Source of the DNA: GWE2-42-39 sp963668595
Lineage (GTDB): Bacteria > Bacteroidota > Bacteroidia > Bacteroidales > Prolixibacteraceae
Direction: 5' to 3'
Length of the DNA: 64,000 nucleotides
Assembly: GCA_963668595.1 (NCBI GenBank)
Contig: OY764876.1
Location: forward strand, 434,001-498,000
The notes under the pieces were generated by a model. It ran no database searches. It had not been told where the DNA came from and worked only from the letters and a program-made list of their open reading frames with translations. The position numbers and the translations under genes were made by a program. Numbering within the stretch: the stretch's first letter is position 1; each line of letters starts with the position of its first letter. Shown piece by piece: positions 9,087 to 17,017 of this stretch.

Positions 9087-9971
9087 ATGAAAAAATTTCT
9101 CAGCTACCTAAGTGTTGAACTTTTGAAAGTAGTAGCTTTTTTACCTTTTGGTTTTTTTTATTTTGCGGGCGACATTATTTATTTACTGTCGTTTCATCTT
9201 ATTGGCTACCGCCGGAAAGTAGTTTATAATAACCTGCGAAATTCTTTTCCTGAAAAGTCGGAAGAAGAAATTCATCAAATTGAAAAGAAATATTACCGGC
9301 ATTTTGGCGATATGATTGTTGAACCAATAAAATGCCATGGTGTTTCGCTGAAAACAATTCGGAAAAGGGTGGTTTATACCAACCCCGAAGTGTTGTCTGC
9401 ATTGTATGATCAGGGCCGGGATGTGGTGCTGGTATCGGGGCATTATGGCAACTGGGAAATGCTGATGGATATTGCTTCGTGTTCGCAGCATGAGTTTAAC
9501 ATTATTTATAAACCGCTGAATAGTGTCGCATTCGATAAGTTTGTGCGCGAAACACGTACCCGATTCAATATAAATGCGTTGCCTATGGATGATGCATACC
9601 GGACAATGGTGAGTCGTCAACGGGCTGGCATTCGAACAATTACCTATTTTCTTGCCGATCAGGCCCCTGTTGAATCGAAATACTGGACTACTTTTCTGAA
9701 TCAGGAAACTTCTGTTTTTCTGGGACCGGAGAAAATTGCCAGCAAATTAAAAATGGCTGTTGTTTTCATGAGTATAATGAAAACGCGTCGCGGACATTAC
9801 GAAGTGACTTTCACTCCAATTTGCGACGATGCATCGCAAACTCCGGCAAATTTTGTGACCAACACACACGTTCGTTTGCTCGAAAATATAATTCGGCAAA
9901 AACCTGAATTTTGGCTCTGGTCTCATCGTCGCTGGAAACGTAGCCGCCCCGAGGGAGTCGAATTGCAGTAA
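9087..9971 (+). CDS. Lipid A / lysophospholipid acyltransferase, copy 2
   Basis: 294-aa paralogue of the preceding gene. It has the HX4E motif (SGHYGNWEML), the FLADQAPV block, the FLGPEKIASKLKMAVVFM block and the same WLWSHRRWKRSRPE C-terminus. The N-terminal helix and the YRRKVVYNNLRNSFPEKSEE segment align closely with copy 1. The two copies could add different secondary acyl chains in succession, as LpxL and LpxM do in enterobacteria; that split is inferred only from the tandem arrangement. Confidence 0.88.
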   Translation: MKKFLSYLSVELLKVVAFLPFGFFYFAGDIIYLLSFHLIGYRRKVVYNNLRNSFPEKSEEEIHQIEKKYYRHFGDMIVEPIKCHGVSLKTIRKRVVYTNPEVLSALYDQGRDVVLVSGHYGNWEMLMDIASCSQHEFNIIYKPLNSVAFDKFVRETRTRFNINALPMDDAYRTMVSRQRAGIRTITYFLADQAPVESKYWTTFLNQETSVFLGPEKIASKLKMAVVFMSIMKTRRGHYEVTFTPICDDASQTPANFVTNTHVRLLENIIRQKPEFWLWSHRRWKRSRPEGVELQ

Positions 9972-9973
9972 TT

Positions 9974-10738
9974 TTATCCTCGGGCAAAAACCCATTCGTT
10001 TTCGTTGCTCAATTCCTGGCGGAAAAAATATCCTTCCAGATCGAATGCTTTTAGGTCTTCCGGGTTGGTAAGGGCATTTTCTGTCATAAATCGGCACATC
10101 AGTCCGCGTGCTTTTTTTGCAAAAAATGAAATGATTTTATACTGACCATTTTTCATGTCTTTGAAAACAGGCGAAATTATGCGGCCTTCTATCTTTTTCG
10201 AGTCAACAGCTTTAAAGTATTCGTTCGACGCAAGATTGATCAGCATTTTTCCGTTTTTACGAAGTTCTTTGTTGATTTGGCTGGTGATTTTTTCGCTCCA
10301 GAAGGCATACAAATCGGGTTGCGTTGCAATTTCAATCCGGGTTCCCATTTCCAGCCGGTGAGCCTGTATCATGTCAAGTGGGCGCAGTAATCCGTACAAT
10401 CCCGACAGAATTCGGATGTGTTGCTGCGCAAAAGCAAGTTCTTCTTCCGAAAATTTTTCAGCTTGCATGCCTTGATAAACGTCGCCACTAAATGCAAGTA
10501 CTGCTTGTTTTTCCGGATTTACTTTGGACGAAAATGACCAAATCTGGTTGCGTTCGTAATTCAACTGTGCCAGCTTGGGCGAAATATCCATCAGGCTGGC
10601 TAGTTCGGCAGCTGATAGTTGACGAAGGTGCTGGTTTATAATCCTTGCGTCGGATAGGAACATCGGTTTTGTTTGCGTAGCAGTTGCGACCATCCCTTCC
10701 ATATTCATCGATTTTGCGGGCGATATAATGGCAATCAT
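9974..10738 (-). CDS. yaaA: YaaA family peroxide-stress protein (DUF328)
   Basis: 254-aa protein starting MIAIISPAKSMN, the conserved N-terminus of the YaaA/DUF328 family. Further family blocks are visible: NYERNQIWSF, LAFSGDVYQGM, IRILSGLYGLLRPLD and INLASNEYFKAVD. In E. coli YaaA limits free iron and DNA damage during peroxide stress. It is convergent with the second acyltransferase gene, with only 2 bp between stops. Normal length for the family. Confidence 0.92.
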   Translation of the reverse strand: MIAIISPAKSMNMEGMVATATQTKPMFLSDARIINQHLRQLSAAELASLMDISPKLAQLNYERNQIWSFSSKVNPEKQAVLAFSGDVYQGMQAEKFSEEELAFAQQHIRILSGLYGLLRPLDMIQAHRLEMGTRIEIATQPDLYAFWSEKITSQINKELRKNGKMLINLASNEYFKAVDSKKIEGRIISPVFKDMKNGQYKIISFFAKKARGLMCRFMTENALTNPEDLKAFDLEGYFFRQELSNENEWVFARG

Positions 10739-10806
10739 GATTTTAGTATTGATTTAAAACAAAAATACAACTTGAATTTGTGAAATGAGCATCAGAAGAT
10801 AATCAA

Positions 10807-12315
10807 CTAAAACGACAGCCACGAACTGTTTTCTTTGTATTCTTTAATCGGAACCACTTGTGTTTGGAATTTAAATGAACTTACCAACATGCTTATTTCG
10901 TGCCGAATGGTTTCGAGGCTGTTTTCAATTAAATCGGTTCTAAATCCCTGGTTGCCTAACTGAACTACATGATTGGCTGAAACAATGCGGCTGATAATTT
11001 TTCCCAGATCAACCATTTTGCGTTGCGACATTTTTGTGTCGAATGAAAAATCAAGTAAATGACGGAAACGGTCTGCCGCTTTTTGTGTCAGTTCATAATC
11101 TTTCAGGAACATGGCCAGGTTGCTTGTTTTTAGTTTGTTCATCGTTTTCAATATCGATTCTGATATTTGTGTGTAAAGCATTTCGTTTGAACCTTCAAAA
11201 ATGCGGAAAGGTCTGGAGTCAACAATTCCACGGGCTCCAACATGTTCTTCTTTATAGCCGTTTGCTCCGCTTAATTGCGTTAGTGTTTGTGCCGATTCTT
11301 GCATCAGATCTGTAACGTACGCTTTCATACTTCCGGCTTCAACTGCATCTTGTGCCAGATTATTGTGAATGCCGCTGTAGGAAGCACTGCGAGCACACAT
11401 GGCCGAACTTACCGTAAAGGCACTTTGAATACCTGCAATCTGGTGTTGCACCTGATCGAATTCGAAAAGTGTTTTTCCTCCGATTTTGCGTGTTGTGGCA
11501 TGCTGAATTGATTCATCCAGCATGCGCCGGATAAATCCCATTCCCATGCCGGGGAATTGCATCCGACTCCGGTGTAGCAGATCCATCATCAGCTTCAATC
11601 CGGTTGTTTCGGCCTGAAGTTTATAATATTCCGGAACATGAATATCGATTCTGTTTTTTCCGTATGGGATGGGGTAGAGCCCAATATTGTTATAATATTC
11701 TTCAACTTGAATTTGTTGTCCTGTTTGTTGTACGTCGCATACAAAAAAATCAATATCTCGCCCCAATTCTCCCCGTTCGTTTTTCGGCCGTGATGTCATC
11801 AGCCAATAATCAGCTAGCCCGGTTAAACCTTGCCAATGTTTAATTCCGTTTATGTGATAGTAGCCTTCTTTTTTCTGATTCCATGTCTGCATATTTAGTG
11901 CATCGCTGCCGTAATCGGGTTCGGTAATCATTAATCCTCCCATGTTTTGTTGTGTTAGGAACCGATGAAATACTTCCTTTTTTGCCTCTTCTCCTGCGTA
12001 TTTGGCTACAGGTTGTAAAAAAAGAGCCATGTTTATACCGAAGGTTAACGAAAGAGGAAGTGATTCATACGAAGCCGCATCCATCATTGCCAAACACTCT
12101 TTTACCTGAGCTCCTCGGCCTCCGTATTCTTCAGGAATGGCGACTGACAATGGATTAACAGCCATAATGTCGCGTAAAACCAGTGCCGGAAAGCCGCGTT
12201 TTAGTATGAATTTTTCTATCTGATCTTTCTCGTAAAAAACGTTATGAAGAGTTTGTTTGAATGTAGCCAGAAATTCTGAAAATGGCAGATGTGTTGTGCG
12301 ATGTGAATTTGTCAT
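10807..12315 (-). CDS. Acyl-CoA dehydrogenase family protein
   Basis: 502-aa flavoprotein of the acyl-CoA dehydrogenase family. Visible blocks include VAIPEEYGGRGAQVKECLAM in the N-terminal helical domain, MITEPDYGSDALNMQT (the FAD/substrate strand that usually reads TEPxxGSD), and the C-terminal GANGYKEEHVGARGIVDSR and IFEGSNEMLYTQI block. I chose the ATG at 12315 (MTNSHRTTHLPFSE) because the upstream in-frame extension to 12477 is Cys-rich and unlike the family. The prophage is inserted about 220 bp upstream of this start and may have cut its distal promoter region. Confidence 0.88.
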   Translation of the reverse strand: MTNSHRTTHLPFSEFLATFKQTLHNVFYEKDQIEKFILKRGFPALVLRDIMAVNPLSVAIPEEYGGRGAQVKECLAMMDAASYESLPLSLTFGINMALFLQPVAKYAGEEAKKEVFHRFLTQQNMGGLMITEPDYGSDALNMQTWNQKKEGYYHINGIKHWQGLTGLADYWLMTSRPKNERGELGRDIDFFVCDVQQTGQQIQVEEYYNNIGLYPIPYGKNRIDIHVPEYYKLQAETTGLKLMMDLLHRSRMQFPGMGMGFIRRMLDESIQHATTRKIGGKTLFEFDQVQHQIAGIQSAFTVSSAMCARSASYSGIHNNLAQDAVEAGSMKAYVTDLMQESAQTLTQLSGANGYKEEHVGARGIVDSRPFRIFEGSNEMLYTQISESILKTMNKLKTSNLAMFLKDYELTQKAADRFRHLLDFSFDTKMSQRKMVDLGKIISRIVSANHVVQLGNQGFRTDLIENSLETIRHEISMLVSSFKFQTQVVPIKEYKENSSWLSF

Positions 12316-12533
12316 GTATTTGTTTCCTTTTTTGTTGAAAGTCCTAAAATCCGTATTTGATACGATGATTTTTTGAAGGACATGAAACCGAAACAAACTG
12401 ATGACAGGAAAGTTTAGCGGAGCTTGGATTCCTGAAACATTGCAGGAGGTAAGGGGGTAATAACGAATTGTACACATTGAATATTTAAAACACGTTGATT
12501 TTCAGAAAGAACAAAGATAGTGCTTTAAAAACG

Positions 12534-12538
12534 AATTG
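12534..12538. repeat. Left copy of the 5-bp target duplication (AATTG)
   Basis: AATTG directly precedes TGCAAAAGG at 12539 and occurs again directly after ...CATGTACA at 51793-51797. A 5-bp duplication with TG/CA termini is the signature of Mu-type transposition. Confidence 0.55.
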
Positions 12539-13152
12539 TGCAAAAGGTAAAACGAACTTCAATAGTAGGTTAATTTGTTTGTGCGAAAAGTTGTGGGTGT
12601 GGTTGTATAAGGTTAATAGTTGTGGCAACAGAGCTGAAAAGGTTAATTTTAAAGGCTTTTGCGCCAGTTTTACAATGTAAATATACAACAGGGAAGCAAT
12701 GATTACAGGGCCATGTACAGGCCTTTTTTTATGCCCTTACTGTACCCGAAAAATTAAACCAAATGTACGTTAGAATTGCACTTAGAATTGCACTTAGAAT
12801 TGCATTTCATGGTAAAAATACGATTTTGCCCCTCCCGATAGCTCTTTTTTTTTACCATAAAAGGCTTAAAAAACACGGATACCCCCCCCGTTAATACCAT
12901 TTTGAAACGGGTAAAACAGGGCGATAATCTGACATAAAACACTGATGTGTAGTATTTTATGTGCTTTCACCCTTGACATGGCAGCAAAAACACATTAATT
13001 TAGCCGAAAACGGCATGAAAAAAAGGTATAAAATAGCGCGTGTGTGGCACTGGCTTTGGAACGATGTAGCCCTAACCAGAAAAGAAAAAGAACAAAAAGA
13101 AAAGATTGCCCGCTATGCGGCACACCTCGAACAGATAAAAGCCAGGCACAGA
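12539..13152. other. Non-coding left end of the prophage
   Basis: About 600 bp with no convincing gene. It holds three GGTTAAT copies (12568, 12611, 12641), TGTAC boxes at 12714, 12741 and 12764, a triple 12-bp repeat at 12770 and a C8 run near 12883. The right end also has TGTACA boxes (51765-51770, 51787-51792). These are reasonable candidates for transposase or activator binding sites. A possible short plus-strand frame here is discussed under rejected items. Confidence 0.5.
12770..12805. repeat. Three tandem 12-bp repeats (TTAGAATTGCAC) at the left end
   Basis: TTAGAATTGCAC, TTAGAATTGCAC and TTAGAATTGCAT follow each other with exact 12-bp period, about one helical turn, preceded by TGTACG. 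A period near one turn places every copy on the same face of DNA, as expected for cooperative protein binding. The right end has a related ATCGAATTGTACA in inverted orientation. Probable transposase or repressor binding array. Confidence 0.6.
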
Positions 13153-13500
13153 CTATGCAAAGAATGCGATTATGGTTATGATGCAGGAAACGATACCGAG
13201 GACGGTCGCAATTGTGATGAGTGCCCTTCGTGCGCGCTTAATGGCGGCGGTCCTTACGTACCCATTACCCTCGATGATGTCCTTGCCATGCGTGGTGATA
13301 CGAAAACTGCGCCTGTCGCCAACAATACATCCGTCGGATTGAAGGCGGTCGAGTATATCGGAGAGTCTTTTATCCTCGTCGGAGCCATTATAATACTTCC
13401 CATATATATTATCGTAGGAACGACTATTGGTATGTTTAAAAAGATTTAAAGTATTATCTAAATTCCAGTTTTTACCGTTAATAATCCGCTTGATACACAT
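13153..13500 (-). CDS. Small membrane-anchored protein with winged-helix-like N-part
   Basis: 115 aa, 13 bp downstream of the repressor gene on the same strand, so probably co-expressed in the lysogen. The segment LSDILDRLQSDGCIVGDRRS followed by FRITTHGKDIIEGNGYV looks like a helix-turn-helix with a beta wing, and the C-terminus (ALITIATVLGIVSCIITIIAFF) is a single transmembrane helix. A lysogenic membrane protein of this kind could serve superinfection exclusion or signal to the repressor; that is inference. A plus-strand frame overlaps it (see rejected items). Confidence 0.6.
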   Translation of the reverse strand: MCIKRIINGKNWNLDNTLNLFKHTNSRSYDNIYGKYYNGSDEDKRLSDILDRLQSDGCIVGDRRSFRITTHGKDIIEGNGYVRTAAIKRARRALITIATVLGIVSCIITIIAFFA

Positions 13501-13513
13501 ATTGACTGTTTTA

Positions 13514-14164
13514 TTATTCCAACCGTACCCCGCCCAGTACTAATGCAATGCCTGCTATTTCATCATAAGGAATCTCGAATGGGGCATAGTCGGTATTTTC
13601 GCTCACGGCAAGTAGTGTTTTATTGTTGCTACCTTTTCGCAGCCGTTTAATTAAAATGCCTTGCTCGCGTGTGGCAATCACGTGCACCTCGTTCCACTGA
13701 ATAAACTTGCTTTCGCGTAAAACACGGCAGGCCACCAAGTCGCCACTGCTGTACCGTGGCGACATGCTGTCGCCACGAACCCGGATCATAAACGAAGCCT
13801 GGTCGAAGTCGGGAATCTGGTATCGGCCTAAAATATCGGTTTGATTAATGGCAAAATCGCTATTACCAAAACCGCCTACCGCTTCAATCTCAACTAAAGG
13901 AATCCCTTCATTCGATACAACTGCAACAGGCTTTGTAAACTTATCTGTTTTCATCATTTCTCCACGTCCGGTAAGGAGCCATTCTAAATTAGTATGTTCA
14001 CAAAATGAAAACAACAGATCGTAATCAAGACTATCGCGAGCTATCCAATTTGATAAAGTAGATTTACTAACCCCCAATACTTCCGCCAATTCTTTATCTG
14101 AGTTAATATTTTTGGCATTCTTAAATCTGTTAAGAACCAGGCGTTTGTCGATAAATGTTTTCAT
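13514..14164 (-). CDS. Phage repressor, XRE helix-turn-helix plus S24/LexA peptidase
   Basis: 216 aa. Residues about 20-65 form an HTH (DKELAEVLGVSKSTLSNWIA). The C-terminal half is a LexA/CI-type S24 domain with the Ser nucleophile in RGDSMSPRYSSGDLVA (near residue 131) and the Lys in GILIKRLRKG. Such repressors hold the lytic operon off and self-cleave on RecA activation after DNA damage, so this prophage is probably SOS-inducible, unlike classical Mu, whose c repressor lacks the peptidase. It is divergent from the early operon, with operator-like palindromes in the shared gap. Confidence 0.92.
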   Translation of the reverse strand: MKTFIDKRLVLNRFKNAKNINSDKELAEVLGVSKSTLSNWIARDSLDYDLLFSFCEHTNLEWLLTGRGEMMKTDKFTKPVAVVSNEGIPLVEIEAVGGFGNSDFAINQTDILGRYQIPDFDQASFMIRVRGDSMSPRYSSGDLVACRVLRESKFIQWNEVHVIATREQGILIKRLRKGSNNKTLLAVSENTDYAPFEIPYDEIAGIALVLGGVRLE

Positions 14165-14195
14165 TTTGTAAAATTTCTTTCGGAAAAATTTGGAA

Positions 14196-14236
14196 GTTTA
14201 CGATTTGTGAACTTTATTTGTACATACTAAAGTATG
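14196..14236. promoter_or_regulatory. Operator-like palindromes between repressor and early operon
   Basis: In the 89-bp divergent gap two dyads are visible: GTTTAC (14196-14201) with GTGAAC (14207-14212), one mismatch; and CATACT-AA-AGTATG (14223-14236), perfect. They lie between the repressor start at 14164 and the regulator start at 14254 and are probably the switch operators for the repressor and/or the small regulator. Confidence 0.5.
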
Positions 14237-14253
14237 ACAAAAATTTAAATAAA

Positions 14254-14481
14254 ATGACAAACGAGGAGCTAAAAAAATTATTAGACAAAGGCGACTATGT
14301 AAAAATTGCCCGAATAGTAGGATATAAAAACCTGACTGACGGACGGCGGTATGTTTATAAAGTTTTGTCGGGACGCATTAGCGGTAAACGGGGAATCGCA
14401 AAGAAAATAATTGAAGCAGCACACGAGATTGCATCGCGCAACGCAGCCAATGGCAAGTTACACGAAAATACTAACCAATAA
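14254..14481 (+). CDS. Small phage regulator (Ner/Cro-like position)
   Basis: 75 aa, basic (MTNEELKKLLDKGDYVKIAR), first gene of the early operon and divergent from the repressor. The segment DYVKIARIVGYKNLTDGRRYVYKVLSGR has the helix-turn-helix rhythm of phage Cro/CII-type proteins. In Mu the same position holds ner, which shuts down the repressor and early promoters. I place the start at the ATG at 14254, just after the operator dyads; the frame is open further upstream, but the sequence there is promoter DNA. Confidence 0.65.
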   Translation: MTNEELKKLLDKGDYVKIARIVGYKNLTDGRRYVYKVLSGRISGKRGIAKKIIEAAHEIASRNAANGKLHENTNQ

Positions 14482-14489
14482 ATAAACGA

Positions 14490-14825
14490 CTATGAAAACT
14501 TCATCAGGCTTCCTTCGGCTCGAACCTCAAACTGAGGTAATTCAAGCTCTATCAAACGAAAAACTGCTTTGTAAAGATTTAGTAAATGTTCAGTCCTCTG
14601 TTTGCCCACCGAAATCATTACGACAGCCCTCACCGATAAATATCCGGACTTACCATGTTGAGCGGATGGAGGATAATACGTTATACTGCAAGGAACTCGG
14701 TCGAACGCTCCCTTCAACGCATGAAGGTGGGCTAGACAAGGATCAACTTGCTCACGAAATTGCCTCTCGGAAATTGCTTTATCCGTTGCAGTAATATCAA
14801 TAATCAGATTACATAAAGGTACCAT
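14490..14825 (-). CDS. Hypothetical protein, 111 aa (strand uncertain)
   Basis: Between the first early gene and the transposase both strands have an open frame of about 100 codons. The minus-strand product has a normal hydrophobic pattern (NLIIDITATDKAISERQFRE, then HLLNLYKAVFRLIELELPQF) and unremarkable codons, so I prefer it. The plus-strand product (14492-14794, MKTSSGFLRLEPQTEV...) has the better operon position, 10 bp after the preceding stop, but poor composition. An opposing gene here would lie antisense to the early transcript. Function unknown. Confidence 0.4.
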   Translation of the reverse strand: MVPLCNLIIDITATDKAISERQFREQVDPCLAHLHALKGAFDRVPCSITYYPPSAQHGKSGYLSVRAVVMISVGKQRTEHLLNLYKAVFRLIELELPQFEVRAEGSLMKFS

Positions 14826-14885
14826 AATGACATTTCATTTTTAAAGTGCTGAAGTTTTAGTCTCTCACGTAAAGCTAAGCATTTT

Positions 14886-14927
14886 TTCCCGGGTGGCACA
14901 CACCCCCGTTCGAGTCGGGGGCGGGAA
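14886..14927 (+). ncRNA. tRNA-like minihelix (acceptor plus T-arm) in the transposase leader
   Basis: TTCCCG (14886-14891) pairs with CGGGAA (14922-14927), and within it CCCCCG (14903-14908) pairs with CGGGGG (14916-14921) around a seven-base loop TTCGAGT, which is a canonical tRNA T-loop. There is no D-arm or anticodon arm. It lies 18 bp before the transposase ATG. It could be a regulatory hairpin, a tRNA remnant or a tRNA mimic; no CCA end is encoded. Confidence 0.4.
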
Positions 14928-14945
14928 CTAAAAAAAAGAAAACGC

Positions 14946-17000
14946 ATGGAATACTATAACAACATACTTTGCTTTGCGGCACACCTGTATTATCACCAAT
15001 ATAGCGACAGCCCCGGAAAGGGCGACATTATAAAGGAGAATTATGTACCCTATGGCACTTATTGCTCACAAAGAGATAGAGGATCATTAGAGATTATGCG
15101 CCAGGGTAAGGGAGAAGGGAACTATGCACTGATCAAACTGTCGAGCATACCTCCCAAATACAGGGAAAAAATAAAGAAGGATTATCCAGAGCCAGAGCGG
15201 ATGGCTGTTGAAAAGCCTTTTATCGACCGCATTGAAAAAGATGCCCGTGCTTTCGAGTTTTTTGCCGGCTACCGTTACCCCGATGGTTCTGGAATACCCA
15301 CAAACAGGGTTGACAACATTACCCTTTACGGCAATAACGCTTCTATATTGAACGCCATCGGCAAAGAATTGCAGGCACACATTGCCGAACGCCGCAAAGC
15401 AGGGAAAGGCCCACTAAAGACAGTATTCTTCGAGAACATGGCCGCCATTATGCGAGAATCGCTGCAATTGCCTGTAATGTACCCGCACAATCTTCCGTTA
15501 AACGGGCGCAGGCTGCAACAAAAGTTCGAAGATTACCTGAATAACAGCTACAAGTGTTTAATTAAAGCATACAAAGGGAATGATAACTCGGTTAAGATTA
15601 ACGCAAAAATACTGAAGCTGCTGGCTTTTATTGCCAGCCTCGACACACGCCCATACAACACCAAGGTGGTTGAGTATTATTTAGAGTTTATGCGTGGCGA
15701 ACGCAGTTTGTATGACGAAAAGACGGGTGAAATTTTCGACCCGAAGGATTACCTGGACAAAGACGGCAGCATTGTTGAATTTACAGAAGATGCAGTATGG
15801 TACAGGTTGAATAATCCGGGCATGCAGGTGAAAATTGACAAGAACCGCTATGGTTATAAAGATTTCAACGACATACACCGTCCACACCGCCACCGCCACA
15901 GTCCGAATTATAGTTTCAGTAAAATATCGTTGGATGACCGCGATTTAATATGGAAAGACCGTACAACGAAGAAACGGATAAAGGCATATTACGCCTATGA
16001 TGTAGCAAGCGGATGCCGTGTAGGCTCGGCCTACAGCGAGGAAAAGAACGAAGAGCTATTCCTTGACTGCCTTCGCGATATGTTTGTATTTATCGACCGC
16101 AACGGCTTTGGAATCCCGTTGGAAGTTGAAGTTGAGAACCATCTGGTGAACAAATTTTTCGATGATCTGACCCGCATGTTCCCAATACTTACTATTTGTG
16201 CCCCCGGCAACTCGCAGGAAAAACGTGCCGAGCATTTCAACAGGGCGGCAAAATACAGCATTGAAAAGAACAACCACCCGGGGGTTGGGCGCTGGTGGCT
16301 TAAATCGAAATACAACCGCATATCGGTTGATAAAGTAGATGACAAGTTTAAGCAAACAATGAAAGACCGTGACCGGCTTATTATCGATGATATACAGGAC
16401 ACACTCGAATACAATAACCAGCTACATCCCAATCAAAAGAAATACCCAAAAATGACCCGCATGCAGGTGCTTATTGAAAACCTGAACCCAGGACTTGCAA
16501 TCCTGAATAAAGCACTTGTGTACCGGTATATAGGTTACGAAACCAAAGAGGTTGAAATACACCGTAATCAATGGGTTAATGTGCAATATGAGAAATACAT
16601 GTTGCCAAACCCACGCGTACTCAACCATCTTGCACCCAATAACCGGACGGTTGATGCTTACTGGATGCCTGACAGTGAAGGTAGCATAAGCGAGGTTTAC
16701 TTGTATCAGAACGGCGAGTATATATGTACCTGCGAAAAACTGATTGAGTACAACGAGGCAAAGGCCGAGCGCACAGAACAGGACGTGGCCGCAAAACTTA
16801 AACAGGATAAATATGTAGCCATGTTTGACAAACTGGCGAAGGAATTAGCATTCGAATACCCAAAACCTTCGACAAATAAAAATCACAATACTCCACTACG
16901 TGAACCGGAAATTATAAATGAAAAACAGCCTGAACGCACTACCGAACAGGCTGGAATAAACTACGCCCAGAAAGCGCTGAGCGACTTCTTTAATCACTAA
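14946..17000 (+). CDS. Mu-type DDE transposase (MuA-like)
   Basis: 684 aa. The central RNase H-like catalytic core is recognisable: AYYAYDVASG gives the first acidic residue (about D352), APGNSQEKRAEHFNR the third (about E429), and between them IPLEVEVENHLVNKF holds the second acidic position, which reads E (about E397) rather than the usual D. The C-terminal part has the Mu transposase beta-barrel-like region (LNHLAPNNRTVDAYWMPDSE) and a charged tail likely to contact the activator. It catalyses strand transfer for replicative transposition. A winged-helix N-domain is not obvious. The MuB-like gene follows by 17 bp. Confidence 0.93.
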   Translation: MEYYNNILCFAAHLYYHQYSDSPGKGDIIKENYVPYGTYCSQRDRGSLEIMRQGKGEGNYALIKLSSIPPKYREKIKKDYPEPERMAVEKPFIDRIEKDARAFEFFAGYRYPDGSGIPTNRVDNITLYGNNASILNAIGKELQAHIAERRKAGKGPLKTVFFENMAAIMRESLQLPVMYPHNLPLNGRRLQQKFEDYLNNSYKCLIKAYKGNDNSVKINAKILKLLAFIASLDTRPYNTKVVEYYLEFMRGERSLYDEKTGEIFDPKDYLDKDGSIVEFTEDAVWYRLNNPGMQVKIDKNRYGYKDFNDIHRPHRHRHSPNYSFSKISLDDRDLIWKDRTTKKRIKAYYAYDVASGCRVGSAYSEEKNEELFLDCLRDMFVFIDRNGFGIPLEVEVENHLVNKFFDDLTRMFPILTICAPGNSQEKRAEHFNRAAKYSIEKNNHPGVGRWWLKSKYNRISVDKVDDKFKQTMKDRDRLIIDDIQDTLEYNNQLHPNQKKYPKMTRMQVLIENLNPGLAILNKALVYRYIGYETKEVEIHRNQWVNVQYEKYMLPNPRVLNHLAPNNRTVDAYWMPDSEGSISEVYLYQNGEYICTCEKLIEYNEAKAERTEQDVAAKLKQDKYVAMFDKLAKELAFEYPKPSTNKNHNTPLREPEIINEKQPERTTEQAGINYAQKALSDFFNH

Positions 17001-17017
17001 TTAAAAAGTAATTAAAC

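Noticed and set aside
12961..13449. Plus-strand frame of 162 codons (MKKRYKIARVWHWLWNDVAL... from 13015)
   Set aside because: Its second half is exactly antisense to the transmembrane helix and winged-helix-like part of the minus-strand gene at 13153-13500, which has the better protein pattern and operon position. The first 45 codons could still be a short real gene, but I cannot support it.
14492..14794. Plus-strand frame of 100 codons after the first early gene
   Set aside because: Good spacing, but poor composition, and it overlaps a more protein-like minus-strand frame; left as the alternative in that entry.
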